NCBI GenBank assembly: GCA_009760855.2
Contig: WPIO01000004.1
Span: 11,854,501 to 11,918,500, forward strand
Direction of reading: 5' to 3'
Length of the DNA stretch: 64,000 bases
Origin: Cristatella mucedo
Taxonomy: Eukaryota; Bryozoa; Phylactolaemata; Cristatellidae
Under the pieces are notes generated by a model. It was not told the DNA's origin, did not search any database, and saw nothing but the letters and a program-made list of their open reading frames with translations. Positions 1-12,639 of the stretch are shown here, in pieces (within the stretch, counting starts at the first letter, position 1; every line of letters begins with the position of its first letter). Both the position numbers and the translations under genes were made by a program.

Positions 1-534
1 TAGAACAATTTCGATTGGGTGGTCTCAGTTTAAACCCACTAATTGATTGTGACCACACTATCGAAATTGTTATACATTTATGCGTATTTATGGTTACATG
101 ACAAAAGTCTAATAAAAAGAGAATATCTCTTGAAGATCCTATACACTACCACTATATTCTGTACTGATAAAAAACGCAGTCTTGAGATAACTCAGGTTTG
201 AGATGCATCTCTGGATAACGGGTTTGTACAAAGTCCTGCGAATCATCTATCGTTTGACCTACTCAAAAAAAGCCCGTAATAAATTCACAGGTCATAGCAA
301 GCTATCATTCGTTCATATTTGTTGCTTAATCCAAGATTTACGAAAAGAGTGTCGTTATGAAGTGTGTCGAACAAATTGAGAAGAATTATGTATCCGACGT
401 ATTTGATTAAGAATTCAAGCGACATCAATCCACTGATATTGCTCTCTCCTCCGTGTCAATAAAGACATCCGTAGCAGCAAAGATAATGCTAGGGTTTTAC
501 TGCCCTGACCCCATCTTGATCTGTGAGCTGCATT

Positions 535-1620
535 GGACAATATGAATTCAGACATCCTTCTTAAACGATTGACAACAACTAGAAGTCTTGCCGATGAGGC
601 GCTTGCTTGGTTCAAATCGTAATTGTCTGAACGAAAACCGTCCGTTTCGAGTGGTGGTAGCATTTTGTACTGCAGACAAGTCACGTACGGATTTGTACGA
701 TCATCCGTTCTCGGATCGTTGCCGTTTTACATTTATTCAGAGGTTCAGGAAAAAGTGACTCCGGCCCCCATGGGATCTGGATCACTGCTACGGTAAGGAT
801 AAGCAGCTGAATTTTTATTTTCAAGCCGAAGACACCATTGAAGCAAGTGATAAACGAGAGACTTGCCTTGCATACGTTCGATCCTAAATTTTGGCAGATT
901 TCCTTCAACTAATCGATGTTTATGAACAAGCTCCTGCTCACATGGCGTCCAATAAATATGGCTGAACCAGAAGACTTCACTCTTCTCACTAGTGATGACG
1001 TAGCTCAGCCATCACCATGTGCTCGAAACTTTGATTCATCCTTTTGATAGCAGCTTAAGATTTAATAGCTTAATTAAGAATAGTGCTTCCATAGCTAGCC
1101 GTGAAATTTCATCCCCGACTAAAAGTAGTGACTATTTACACCGCAGTGGCTTGCCTAAATTCAACTAGCTCCCTTGTTCTGTTTAGGCTACTAATAATCC
1201 ATTTTGGCTAATACAAACAAAAAAAATTGTTAGAGCACTGGAACCTGTGAAGAATATAGCTGCGAAGCTGGTCAAATAACTCCTAAAGGCCTAGCCGCGT
1301 ATTTCTAATGCTGACGGAGCAGCGAATCGATGGCTTCCCGTGGATTTATGGATACAGCATACATTTTTAACACTGAACCGCAAGGCACCTCACGGCTCGG
1401 CTCATTCACGCCTAGCTGAACTAATGAACCGGTTTAAGCCACCTCATGCCGTCAGCTCTTCTATAGATTAAAAGTTAGCTGCAAACTTCCGTCGCTTAAA
1501 GACCTTTGCTGGTAAAAGCTTTTGGTCTACATGGTGTAGACTGTGAAGCTCACTTTTATAAATCTTATGAAACGACATATATTGCCCGGCTGTCTACTGT
1601 GGCATATCCTTGCAAGCGGT
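535..1620 (+). pseudogene. Degenerate CR1/L2-clade LINE reverse transcriptase
   Basis: Translated in shifting frames, 535-770 gives the RT palm/thumb pattern DILLKRL...ALAWFKS.LSERK followed by SVLGSLPFYIYSEV, the usual 'GSVLGPLLF' block of CR1-like RTs. Bases 1220-1620 give the C-terminal pattern LEPVKNIAAKLV, RWLPVD and KAPHGSAHSRLAELMNRF. The middle is deleted. Several stops and frameshifts make it inactive. The residues differ from the dominant L2 family of the window, so it is a second, older LINE family. Confidence 0.55.
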
Positions 1621-2138
1621 CCTGAGCTTCTATTTCCGTTAAACTCACTTCCCAGACCAATCTTTTGACTCAGCTATGCTTCACTTTGTCTTTGTTGCTA
1701 TAGATTAAATCTGTTGGCTATCGTATGCATACTTTAAGCTCTCCAGGCTTCAATCGTGTCATGGAAAAACCTTTTGCATAACACCCACATTACGCGCGGC
1801 TTAGTGGAATCTCAGATGGAGGTACTTTATGTTCGATACGAGAACGAACAAACCCTACGTTTCCAAAATTATATTCAAACATAAAGCTGATAGTACGGAT
1901 TCATTCAAACTTTAAAAAGACATTTATTATCCATGCAGTAGCAAATATAGGGCTCATGAAACGTGCATCGAAATGAATCATGAAAGTGCCGGTATTCTAA
2001 ATTTAATTCAGTTAATTTTGCATGCCAATTCCGAACGATAGTGATGTGGATCTAATCAAATTTAATTTTGAAAGATTGAGAAACGTCACTCATTATCTAT
2101 TGTTTATGGAACTTAGTGTATTTTTGCAAGAATTTCTC

Positions 2139-2205
2139 ATGTGGCAAATGCTTATATTTATACTTTTATGCTTGGGCACCTTCACTATGCCTGTCGCCTC
2201 CCAGG
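2139..2205 (+). CDS. Exon 1: signal peptide of putative surface receptor
   Basis: The open frame runs into a strong donor (CAGG/GTAAGA) at 2206, splitting a codon after its first base (phase 1). From the ATG at 2139 it encodes a 22-residue leader with core MLIFILLCLGTFTMP and end VASQ, a typical signal peptide with a small-residue cleavage site. ATGs at 2022 and 2106 lie in the same frame. I prefer 2139 because the hydrophobic core then follows the Met directly, but 2106 is possible. The phase matches the acceptors of all later exons. No promoter or TATA box is recognised upstream. The link to the exons beyond the 8.8-kb intron is inferred from phase and order. Confidence 0.55.
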
Positions 2206-4380
2206 GTAAGATTTTTTTCAGTGAGCAGTCGCACGCCGTAAGACAACAGTTTTGTCATCATGTGATATGAATGTGTATTAAAATGACTAAACAAATCTAA
2301 AGTAAAATGTTTCTGTTTAAGATTAATTTAGCTCCATTTCCGTAATGACTAAATTTGAATCTAAAGCGTAAAGCTGCAGATATCTGGATATTATGAACAT
2401 TAAAGACAGGATTAAGTAATTAATCCATTTGGTCGCTCCTAAAATATCGTTGCTCACACTAAGCTAGGTTTACTTTTTTCTGCTAACAAGATTTCGCACC
2501 GCGTTGTTCTGCTTGATATGAGAAATGAGGAAGTCAATAGAATTTCCTACTCTCGTCTTCATTCTACGTTCGCCCTTCTGATTCAGAGCTACCGTAGAAA
2601 GTTTAAAACTAATTAAATAAAATAAAAGACTTGAGTCTGCCGATTAAAGAATACCAAATACCTATCCAGGCACTTAAAAAAAACTTGCTTTAATAAATGC
2701 GACAAGTATTTAATGTCTAGCGAGAAATCGTGCTCAGACGTGTAGACAATAGCACCCAAGTAGTGTACTTAAGAAAGCTTAAAAATGGCACAAAAAACAC
2801 ATGATGCCGCCGGTTGGTAGAATTTCTGGTGAATAAAAGATTTTTAATTTAGGTGCAGGAAATCACGCTGAGCATGAAAGTGCGGAAAATACTAGTTCGC
2901 AGAGCTAAGGGAATGCCTACCAGAACAGATGAGTCAATAGCTGTCTCTTTATCGATGCTAGGTCGACGCATGTCGTGACAGAAGTGTGAAGTGAGTTCCA
3001 GGATTTATGTGGCTATGAGCTGAAGGCCCGATTAACAAAACACGAAATACATACAGAGAAAACGGAAAAAGTGGAACCTAGCGAGTCGCTTGCGTAAGAG
3101 CAAACTTAAGTAGCAAGCAGGTTGGATAAGTAGGCTATTGAAAGCAAGTGAAACTATATGAACGCCAGAGAGAGGATATTGCATTCAATTCGATGCTCGA
3201 AGGGACCAATGAATCTCAGGCAGAAGTAATGTGACGTGGCACCTAAGCCGTTCAGGACAGAATGGACAGGCTTGCATTGTGTCTTCGTTTCATAGCTTCG
3301 AGTTAGAAATACAGTGGTATCGACATCTAATTCTTACATTAAAAAAAAGGGCAGTGTGCGTAGCATAACAAAACACACTAAGCCAATACCGAAAGAAACC
3401 AAGAGACGAATCTGCAAATTTATGCACGTTAAGATAGTCGGAACAGGCATGAATGAACTAATTCTGGAGGACAACTAGGTGAGACTTTGATGGGTACCGT
3501 TTTCAAGTTATTTGATCGCTGTTGACTTGCACAGTTAATAGCGTAGCTCACATGACGATGGATTACGAGGCCACCTTAAAGCTCTAAAGAATAAATTTTA
3601 TTGAGACAGTAACACACGAAGCAAGATTTCTCTTGAATAAATAAATCACAGATGCATAACTCAAAGTTTGGATATCTTATTGGGAACATCTTCCTTAACA
3701 GCTTCCTAGCAAACCCAATGTCCACGTAGCTATATCAACGTCGAAAAGGCAGAGCGTTTCTACAAAACACTTTGTGTGGAAGATCCAACGGATAAGTGAC
3801 TTCCTCAGCTTTTCAATATATCTACACGATGGCTACCCATCGTGGTGCCGGCACTTATCTCTTCTCATGTTGCCTGTCTCTGTTGAGCTCGGTGTGAAAC
3901 TTTTCCACAGTGGCAATGGATACCACTAACTATTAGGATCCCTCTTTAAAAGCTTTCCTTACGCGGCGCCCTGAACTCGTGCTGTCTAAGCCCAGTAAAC
4001 AACTGTAATGCGTTCGCAGTTCTCACTTAAGTCACTTCCATTCTGAAATAACTATAGTCAGGCTGCATTGCAAAAGAACCTAGTCCAGATAAAGTGAACC
4101 CTCAGAACTTCCATGTAGTCACCTTCAGACATTATTATCCAAGACACTTGAACAAGGGTGACCCAGGAGCAAAACGATTATGCTCGTTCATTAGATCTTT
4201 CCAGCAGGGTACAATTGAGAGTAAGAGCCCGCCATCCAAGGTAAAATGTTCTGCTTTGGGTTTGAAACGACATTCTGAAAAATGGTCTCACTGTTTAGGT
4301 TCTATCTCGGCTAGTTCTCTTAGATCTTTCAACAGTGTTTGACTGGAAGACCGCTACCATTACCAAGTGCTGCTTAACAA
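2206..4380. other. Intron, no gene recognised
   Basis: AT-rich sequence. A stretch at 2985-3035 (GAAGTGAGTTCCAGGATTTATG...GAACTGAAGGCCCG type) resembles 48845-48905 and, weakly, minus-strand LINE RT C-termini, so very old LINE fragments are probably present. Nothing else is assigned. Confidence 0.4.
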
Positions 4381-4650
4381 TCATAATAATAATAATAATA
4401 ATAACGCACTTGATAAAGCGCCCCCAGAGAACTCGATCTCTCTCTAGGCGCTGTACATTTTCTGCAAAGGGAAATGCAATTGAATGGTGAGTAATATCAA
4501 GGTTGATAAACAAACACAATGAATAACATAGTTAGGGGTGACATGCACAGGGTCAGCATGCAAATGTGGTTAGTGGCAGCATGCACAGTGTCAGCACGCA
4601 TAAGCACGTGAAGGACGAATCACAGGGACCCACTAAATGCTGTGCTTGTT
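4381..4650 (-). mobile_element. L2-type LINE, 3' end fragment
   Basis: On the minus strand this is the family 3' UTR: the ATGCTG/CACCCCTAAC region, then the hairpin AGCGCC...GGCGCT, then an (ATT)n tail at 4381-4404. It is 5'-truncated to about 270 bp and carries no coding part. Confidence 0.85.
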
Positions 4651-5139
4651 ATTTTGTTTATAGATCGGCATGTTTTCTGATTTTAACTTTTGATAGATGC
4701 TGAAATTTTAATTAAGCTGCAGTTATCTACTACTGCAAAAGCAGGAGCACCAGAATCTTAGAAGTCCGCACTCCTGTACACCAGTACTGTTTCCCCTTGA
4801 ATTAAGCTTGGGGGAGGAATTTCGATCACTTGTGCTGATGATGACGATTTCAACGAGAGGCGAAAATCTGTCGCTGCTTTCTCTTCTTTGGGAGGGATTA
4901 GTCACGTAGCACAGCCAAGCGGTCTAAAAATGCTACAGGCTCGCTCATTGATAATAAGCATTCGGCTCGCGAATGCCTGTAAGGTTAACCACTGACGGCC
5001 TAATTGAGTTGTAGCTGTTTCGTTCCCGTTCATTACTGCTGTTGCAGCTCAAGTTGTCGCCTACGTTTATTTTTATAACTTAAAACAGAAGCGCCTGACC
5101 GGGGAGAGATGATATACGTATAACTCTATAATTGCCGTG

Positions 5140-5292
5140 CACGTCTATGCATCTTTTGCGACAGCTGGTCTGTTGGTCTCGCCACGCCCACTCCGCCCGC
5201 CTTGTGCAGTGGGCGTGGTTTTATCTGGCCTAGTGTGCCTTCTTGACCTTCTGAAATGGCCTAGAAGTCCGAAAAGTTTGCCGACCTCTGTT
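5140..5292 (-). mobile_element. hAT-like transposon end with hairpin
   Basis: Read on the minus strand from 5292, the sequence starts CAGAGGTCGGCAAACTTTT, the pattern of hAT/Charlie-type terminal inverted repeats (CAGGGGTCGGCAAACT). A perfect 11-bp stem (CCACGCCCACT at 5182-5192, AGTGGGCGTGG at 5208-5218) lies inside. The other terminus was not found, so the element is partial. Confidence 0.45.
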
Positions 5293-6900
5293 ATATATTA
5301 ATGGCGTCCAGCTAAGACCTTCTGCCGTCATTAGTGCAGTTAATTTGCAGCCTTCTGTCAGTTTTGCATTGTATTAGACTACTGGCTAGCCGTGACGTTA
5401 ACTGTAGACATTTGGATTTTTGGCTTCAGACGATGGCGTGCCTCTTTCTTCAGAGTAACCATACTCTTTACATTAGTTCTTCTAAATGCTCCCGTATGCT
5501 GCTTGGCTTTTAGTCGTGCCTTTGATAATCCACGGCCCGAGCACTTATTCGTATCAACCTGTAATTACCCAGTAATCAAGCCGAGGCATAATCAGGGAGC
5601 TAAGTAAATTTTTCCCAACCCCTTGAAAGACAGTTCATTATCTTATATAGGGATCGGAAGTGGTGGCTAGTTGAGGACTCAGTGTTTTGAACGAGACTTC
5701 CAAAATTTATCCAGCCGTCAAAGACGACACCAAACTCTAAGCACAAAGTGAAAGTCGCACAACAGCATCGCCTCATAGAAGAGCAAGACCTTCTAGTCAA
5801 GCCGCATGCATATGGTCATATCATCATATGGTGTGTTTCGAGTTGCAGTTTAGCTGCATCTTTCTCAGCAGAAAAAAAACACAAGCTTTGATGAGGACCT
5901 GATTGCTACAGATTCAAACGATGGTCCGTGCGAAAACAGTATGTCTTGTATCTAAACGATTCAAGAACAGCATATGCGACCCGCCACCAACCTTGTTAGA
6001 TCGCATTTACCGATAGAATGAGAATCCTGGTGGGGTGGTCTAGGATATGCACCACCAGAGCAAGGTGCCATCTACATTTCAATCAGCATACATGCATATA
6101 GCTTCTCCTGGACAGCCTGATTGCGGCTAATCAACTCACTGGCTTTTAGTGACATCACGTAAAAGTGGCGGTATTTAAGAGGTTGTCCGATAACCGGGCG
6201 ACGCCTATTAAGTGGAATGCATTCTCGTCGGCTTGTAGCCGGCCAACCGGACGCTACCTTATTAAATTTGAATAGGACTTTGGTCGCGGCCGCAGCTCGA
6301 CTTTTCACAGCATACTGAGGCCCCTCGAATGAGCTTCTACCGTAGCGATTGCTCATCAGTGCATTAAACTTACGGGTGACCGCATTATGCAGGTAGGTTC
6401 TTACTGATCCGCCGAAAAATGCCCGCCGGTAGGTAATTATTAATGGCGAAAATCGTACCGCAGGCTAAGCAGATCCGGTTTCAGTAGTAAGTATAGCCCA
6501 TGTAAGGCCTGTTTAAGAATCTCACTATGAGTGCCCATAGAATGCATAGTGTCTAAGACCGAGCATCAGCGCGTATGCATGAAAGCCCAGAAAAGCTTGG
6601 ACTTCTTTTCGATGGATCCAAAGTCATGCCTGTCTAAACCATAAATTATTATATAGAGTATCATTTGCTTGATAAATATGGGAAATCACACAACCCAGAT
6701 ATTGAGTGCTTGGTGTGTTACTTATTTTTCTTCTCCGTTCGAAAAAGTACACTTTTACCAACAAGCCGCCTCCAAAAACACAGAGTTTCAAGTCGCTACC
6801 TGTTACTCCTCAATAAGCTTACGAGGTTTCTATAAACGAAGTGATTATGCCTTGATCAGATCTATGAAACAAAACTAAGCAACTTGCTAACGACGTACAC
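5293..6900. other. Intron, no gene recognised
   Basis: Short ORFs on both strands (for example 6072-6356 minus) show no family signature. The 6160-6450 part is richer in CpG than its surroundings. Nothing is assigned. Confidence 0.4.
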
Positions 6901-6974
6901 ATACAGATTCGCACACACGCACATATATATGTGTGTATGCATGTTCATACATACATGTATACATATACACACAT

Positions 6975-7066
<92 letters not shown>

Positions 7067-7130
7067 ACTCATATATATATATATATATACATGCACACAC
7101 ACACATATATATATATATATGTATATATAA

Positions 7131-7206
<76 letters not shown>

Positions 7207-7207
7207 G

Positions 7208-7264
<57 letters not shown>
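6901..7264. repeat. Compound (AC)n/(AT)n microsatellite
   Basis: About 40 AC units lie at 6981-7060, followed by AT runs, the longest at 7139-7203 and 7219-7264. A block with ATGCACACACACAC between AT runs occurs twice (from about 7088 and 7201), suggesting a local duplication. All ORFs across it (His-Thr, Tyr-Ile or Cys-Val repeats) are artefacts. Confidence 0.97.
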
Positions 7265-7266
<2 letters not shown>

Positions 7267-9299
7267 CGACCATACATCTAGATTTATATGCTTCCGTGAC
7301 CAGGAAGTCTTCCAAAGTCTTTCTTATCGGCCGTCCCTGATTTGGATTTAGAATTCCGAGCAAGTTATCGCCCAGTCTCTCTTTCTCGCTTCTTTTTTGT
7401 CCACAACTACCCAAAAGATTTCTGCTAAGCATCTGCTAAAACGCATTGAGTATTAATATCTGACAAGTTCCTGCAACGATTCAAGTGACAGCTTTTCATT
7501 GAAATGGCACAACTTCATGTGAACACCAAAATTCTTGGTAGCAGCGACAATGTTAGCGTTGCTTCCTGGGCTCTCATCGATGTGTGAATGGCTTTTAACA
7601 AGATTAATCAAGATATATCCCTAGAACGGTTGAAAGAAACTGTCAAACTAACAGATAGTGAACGAACAGGCTCTAATCAAACTTTTCCAATTACGTTAAG
7701 TCCATATCGTATGGTAGTCAAGTCTCACTCAGCAGGAACGGCACCATTTGAGCTCGAAAAAGAGTCCATTCCCAGTCCTTTGCTATTTTTCATTCATACT
7801 AAGCGACAAGAAGAGATTTGAGCCCATGAGGTCGCATTTGATCCTGAATTTCTGCCGAATTTCCTAAGCTTTGTAGTGGTGAAACCAAGCCTCTATAAAT
7901 AGACCTCCATCCTCAGGCAGCTGCTGGACTACGAGATTTTGGTCTTGTATATGGTGATGATGTAGTTGGGGTACCGTGTGATCAAAACTTGGAGGTTCTT
8001 GTTGATAAATGCTTAAGGATAGACAGCTTCATTGAGAATACTGTTCACAGCTACCCGTTCCATTAGACCAATGTCTCAGATAATGGCGTGTCTGCCCAGG
8101 TTGCTTGCTTATAATTCAACTAACGCAATTGTTCTTTGCAGGATGGACTTTCGTATCTCCGTTGCCCATCTTACGGTTGCTAGTTGCTGCAAGAGGGCAA
8201 TGTTTTAGTTCTCGTAGCAAGGAGCTGAATGCCTATAAAGATCTCATCATATTAATATAATTGTAATTAATAATTAATTATAAAGCCGATCAATGAATTA
8301 ACCACCTTTATTAAATAATCATCAAATGTTTGCATTGTGAACTCGGTATATTTCTAATGCTAGAATATACCGTGGCTACAACAATGATCTGCATTAAATC
8401 AGTTTTGGCCCTTTGGCATTATTTTCTACATAAAGGTCATATAGATGATTTCTGGCGCATTTTATTTTTGCTTTGAAATATCAGATTTGGTTGATTTTCC
8501 CCCAAAGACTGGGTGAACTTGATTAATATATTTTATTTGAGGATATTGATACTAAAGAAGCCCAGGTAGTGGGCTGTTCTCCCCCTTGGACTGAGCGTTA
8601 CTGTGCTGAACTGTACTGTGCTGACCGCAGTTTCCTCCCTCCACGGAGCACTGGGCCCAAACCTTGGCCTAGCCGCATACCGCCTCACTTACACATAGTT
8701 TCTGGATAAGCTGTTGTATGCAGCTTTGATGCAAAGGGCATTAAGGCATCTCTCGTTACCCGGGTACCAAGACTCGAGTGCTCCTACGACGAATAGTAGG
8801 ACTGAATTGATGCCCGACCCTGCATTACTCATTATGTTTAGTGATATGGGCTTTCATTAGGTTTATTTGATATTGATACTTAATGAAATAAATATTGCGT
8901 GCTATTAAAAAAATTAGCATTTTATTGGTTGATATAGTTGACTACATCAATGGATTCTTGTAATTTACAATCCCAGGAGAGCGTACGCATTCTCTGCTTG
9001 TATTCTGCAACATTTATGCTGGACGTTCTCGACAAAATAGCAGCGGGAACCTAATACTACACCCATCAAAAAGTGCTATCATTCATACTTTGGATGCAAA
9101 CGAGGAGATCAGGATAAATTATGGGCGACAAAGATGGTGTGAAAGCCGTGCTTAGAAAATTTGAGACTTTGTTTAAAGGTCAAAGCAGACGCATGCCATT
9201 TGACGTACCAATGATTTGTAGAGAAATAACTTACCGCGTTTCATATTTTTATTTTTGCATCACGAACTTGCTTGACTTCATCAAGTTAAATTAGCATAC
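7265..9299. other. Intron, no gene recognised
   Basis: Holds a 77-codon ORF (7588-7821) with no recognised family, and a 15-bp direct repeat TACTGTGCTGAACTG at about 8599-8628. The stretch around 7830-7860 (GCATTTGATCCTGAATTTCT) resembles 870-895, suggesting shared old repeat sequence. Confidence 0.35.
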
Positions 9300-10680
9300 A
9301 ATTGCATATTCAAATGTGCCGTCAGCGATGTGACCTGTACTGCACAGTGATGAGTTGGGAGTTCTTCTTCTATCTGTTACACTTGATGATACATTGACTG
9401 ACAGCGATTCAAGTTCAAGTGGAGACTTGGATGACAATTGTGTTGGTGATATTTTTGATGCTCGAGTACCTAAACGAATGTCACAATCTAATCTTGATGA
9501 CTTAGAGCCAGACCTTGACCTTCCCAAAGAGTCAGCTGAAGTCTTTGGTTCTACGTTAAAAAAGAGAAATTTTCTTGCACTTGGTACTACATTTTCGTGG
9601 TGTGGAAATCATGAAAATAGTCTCATCTATACATTTCGAAGAAGGATTTACTAGTATATTCCAGCAATGTCGAAGTTCTAGTTAGCCAAATGGAAAGGTG
9701 ACACGATCAAAGTGAGTGGATACTCTTTATTGACTCATCTACAAGCGTTTTAAAGGAATACTTCACAGTTGAAATGAACTAGCGAGTTGCACGTTCTGTA
9801 CTGATGAAAAATGCTTCTCGATTAAATCAAGTACGATCAGCACCAGTGACAAACATTCAGTGATTTAAAGTAAATTGCCCTTCTGTTAGGACTTCGGGTT
9901 GACTACATAAATTATCCATGGCTATTATGTCTGCTCGATAGTCGCTCTGATGCTCTTCTCTACCGTAAGAAAGACTGAGAACTTGTGCTGCGCCTGGGAG
10001 TGACGAGGTCAACGAGCCTCTTCTTTACGACATCAAGAAAGTGCTGCTTCCTCCCTGGCACATAAAGCTTTGACTGATACAAAACTACATTTAAGCTATA
10101 TATCCAGGCGGCGAAGCCTGTAAGTTTTTACAAGAAACGTTTCCTCAAATCGGCGAGACTAAGGCAAAAGCTGTCGTTTTTTATCAGAAAATTGTTCAAA
10201 GCCAAACAGTTTGCATGAAAATTACTGGGTCAGAGTTGCAGGCATGGAATGGATTGAAGTCTGTGGTAGAGAACTTTCTCGGCAATCACAAGTCTCCTTA
10301 CTAAGTGAGAATCGTTGATGAAATAATGCCACGGTAAGCAGCACCTGGCAGCAGAGTGAATGTTTAGATATATTCTATAAACTCTCACCTTGAATGTTTC
10401 CCATCAAATCTAGGAGCGTTCAGCGAGGAGCAAAGTGAAAGGCTCCGTCCGGACGTGCGTGGAATCAAGCAAGCTCCGTCCGGACGTGCGTGGAATCAAG
10501 CAAATACACTAAGGAATGCATTTTAAAACGATGGCCAATTACCGTTGAAGCCTGAAGAGTCAAAATCCAGCTGCTGAGCATGACAAAAAAGTCACTAAAG
10601 AGGCAGGCTAAAAGCACTCGACTTAATAAAGGAGAACACTTCCGTTTAAACGGTACATCAACTAAAGGATATTGTCATTA
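9300..10680 (+). pseudogene. Degenerate multi-copy invertebrate element with LFIDSS motif
   Basis: Recognisable blocks in order are TFSWCGNHENSL...TFRRR (about 9590), WILFIDSSTSVLKEYF (about 9718-9770), IKYDQH...SDLK.IALLLGL and YPWLLCLLDSRSDALLYRKKD (9826-9975), FPQIGETKAKAV and SELQAWNGLKSVVENFLGN (10141-10290), SHLECFPSNLGAFSEEQSER (10383-10442) and a Lys-rich end (10545-10625). From memory, this order matches an uncharacterised protein that recurs in many invertebrate genomes and behaves like a mobile-element ORF. Stops and frameshifts are spread throughout. It lies in the first intron of the predicted receptor. Confidence 0.6.
10442..10503. repeat. 31-bp perfect tandem duplication
   Basis: The unit starting GCTCCGTCCGGACG occurs at 10442-10472 and again at 10473-10503 without mismatch. 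It sits inside the LFIDSS-element relic just after its EEQSER block, so the duplication is younger than the decay around it. Confidence 0.95.
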
Positions 10681-11014
10681 AACAATAGCACAAAACGCTT
10701 ATGTATGGCATGTGAAAATACTAAACAAATTAATAAAATATTGATGTGTGTGCGATGTTGAAACAAGTTTCAGATTCTGAAAGAGAATACAACAATTTAC
10801 ACGAATCACCTACTCGATTGAAATGGATGACGAAAAGTTTTCATTTGCAGCGTAGCTTATTTAGTTAACCTAACTATACATTTTGGTTTTTGGATGACTT
10901 TTAGGATTTACGAAACGTAGCTTTATAAAGATAATCGTGTAAGTACTCGTAGTCGATTTAGGTTTCTATATATTCCATTGTAAAACTGCTCTACCTATGC
11001 ACTGTATATTTTAG

Positions 11015-11455
11015 ATATCAACGTCTCAACAGCATTTTCAGACTGCGTCTTCATAGGACGACCCGTCGACATTGTCATTTCCATTAAAGCCGCATCTGGG
11101 ATCTCTGTAGAAAACCTAGTTCTGAACTTATATCTTAATTCCACAATCGGATCATCTTTGACGAGTTCGATTCCATGCGCAGTATGCGACGGCTACATTT
11201 TTTCAACAATCCCTGCTGCAGGATGTCAAGAGTACTTCACCTCTTTGTATGCTACATGCAGCCAGCTCCTGAAAGGCCAAATAAGTGAGGAGAGAATGAT
11301 CATTCCGAGGTTCACAATTTTGGTGGCTAATTCGGGCTCAAGCTTTACAGAAATGGCACTAAAATTTATTGTCGGGCAACTTAGTTATACTAAATCGACG
11401 ATGCAAGGAACAATGTTTATGTCTTTTAATGTTGAGTCACCGGTAGGATTTTGTG
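11015..11455 (+). CDS. Exon: six-cysteine extracellular module 1
   Basis: A 441-nt exon with acceptor TATATTTTAG at 11014 and perfect donor GTAAGT at 11456, phase 1 at both ends and open throughout. It encodes about 147 residues. Counting the split first codon as residue 1, Cys lies at 11, 55, 58, 71, 82 and 147; an N-glycosylation sequon (NST) is at 42-44. Motifs are FSDCV, CAVCDGYIF, LYATCS and SEER. The exon at 24631-25071 has exactly the same length and aligns without gaps, with 54 matches by my count (about 37%), and all six Cys and the sequon conserved. This shows purifying selection, not a chance ORF. There is no Ig-type Trp or other family signature; three disulfides are plausible. 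I do not recognise the fold. Confidence 0.8.
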
Positions 11456-12352
11456 GTAAGTATTTATGTAATTTCATCGAAACGACCTGCAGGAATTAAT
11501 ATTCCATCTACGATTGGGCATGAACTGCATGATTCCTCCTACTTTCTGTATGATGTTTCCGTACGAATATAATCCATACTGTTTTAATTCTTTCTTGTGA
11601 TTACGCACAATGTGATACAGGAGCATCACGTGAAAAAAGTGTAAGTGATTATGTTGGCACCTAAAGAAAAATTATAGACCTCGTGCTTTTAAATATCTTG
11701 GAAATCTTAGCCAGCCAGTTTGTCGCCTGCTATTTCGAAGTAAAAAATTCAGCTCTAAAAGTGAAAACTGCCTATTAAAAATATATTATCCATTGAAAAT
11801 ACAGCTTTGAAAATTTGAGGAGCTGAATATTATTCTTCGTAAAAACTGCAAAAAAGTTATTGTGTGAACAAGAAAGTATGGAATATAACAAGAGTCATGT
11901 TATACTTGATTATGTTTTAAAAGTATATAAAATGGCCTTTGGTACTCTGAAAACTCACTTTTATTACCACAGAAAGGGAGTGTGCACTTGATTCGTTATC
12001 CAAGTGGAATCAATTGAGTTTGCATCTTTCGGTTCTACTTTCATTGAAAAAGGCAAAATAATCACGCATTGTAGTGTACATTTTGATTGTGAATTTCGAA
12101 AGACTAAACATGATTTAGGAGCTTGCTAATCTTTTCACATTTACTATTCCATTATCAATAAGCTTCATTGCAATCAGGCTCGCGTTAAGCTGTCTCCATA
12201 TTTGTCGCATTCCAAGTGCTGGATAGTGTCGAGTCTCAGGCTCAGCACTACTTACTCTCACACTGTTTTTTCCATATTTGCCTAAGCCTCATCGGATTCT
12301 GGTAATGCTAAGTGCCTTGCAGTGCATACTCAACTAGAGAAAATAACAAAAA

Positions 12353-12528
12353 GTGCTAGCTGAAATAACAGCCTTTTTTGTACAGCCAAAAGAGAGCCTT
12401 CATGGCTACCATCACCTCTCGCAGCAGCGATCAAGGACCACCCACCTCAGAGTTCATACCCTTGACCTCCTGGCCGAGGTCATGAAAAGCAACTGTCTTA
12501 CCTAGTGTACCTGCACGGCTCATTGATA
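12353..12528 (-). mobile_element. SINE family 1 copy
   Basis: The minus strand reads a tRNA-like head with GAGGTCA...GGGTATGAACTC in the B-box region, the shared body (AAGGCTCT...TGTACAAAA) and the tail GGCTGTTATTTCAGCTAGCA. It is diverged but nearly full length (about 175 bp). Confidence 0.75.
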
Positions 12529-12639
12529 GTGCCAAACAATAGAGCCAAATCATAAGTACTCGACAACGCTGCCAAAGGTAAATATTTACGAATAACGTGC
12601 ACATTCTTGTTTTTTTACGGCTTCAAAGCTAGGCAAATA

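Noticed and set aside
6862-7432. Several 65-181 codon ORFs on both strands
   Set aside because: They translate the AC/AT microsatellite (His-Thr, Cys-Val, Tyr-Ile repeats) and overlap on opposite strands.
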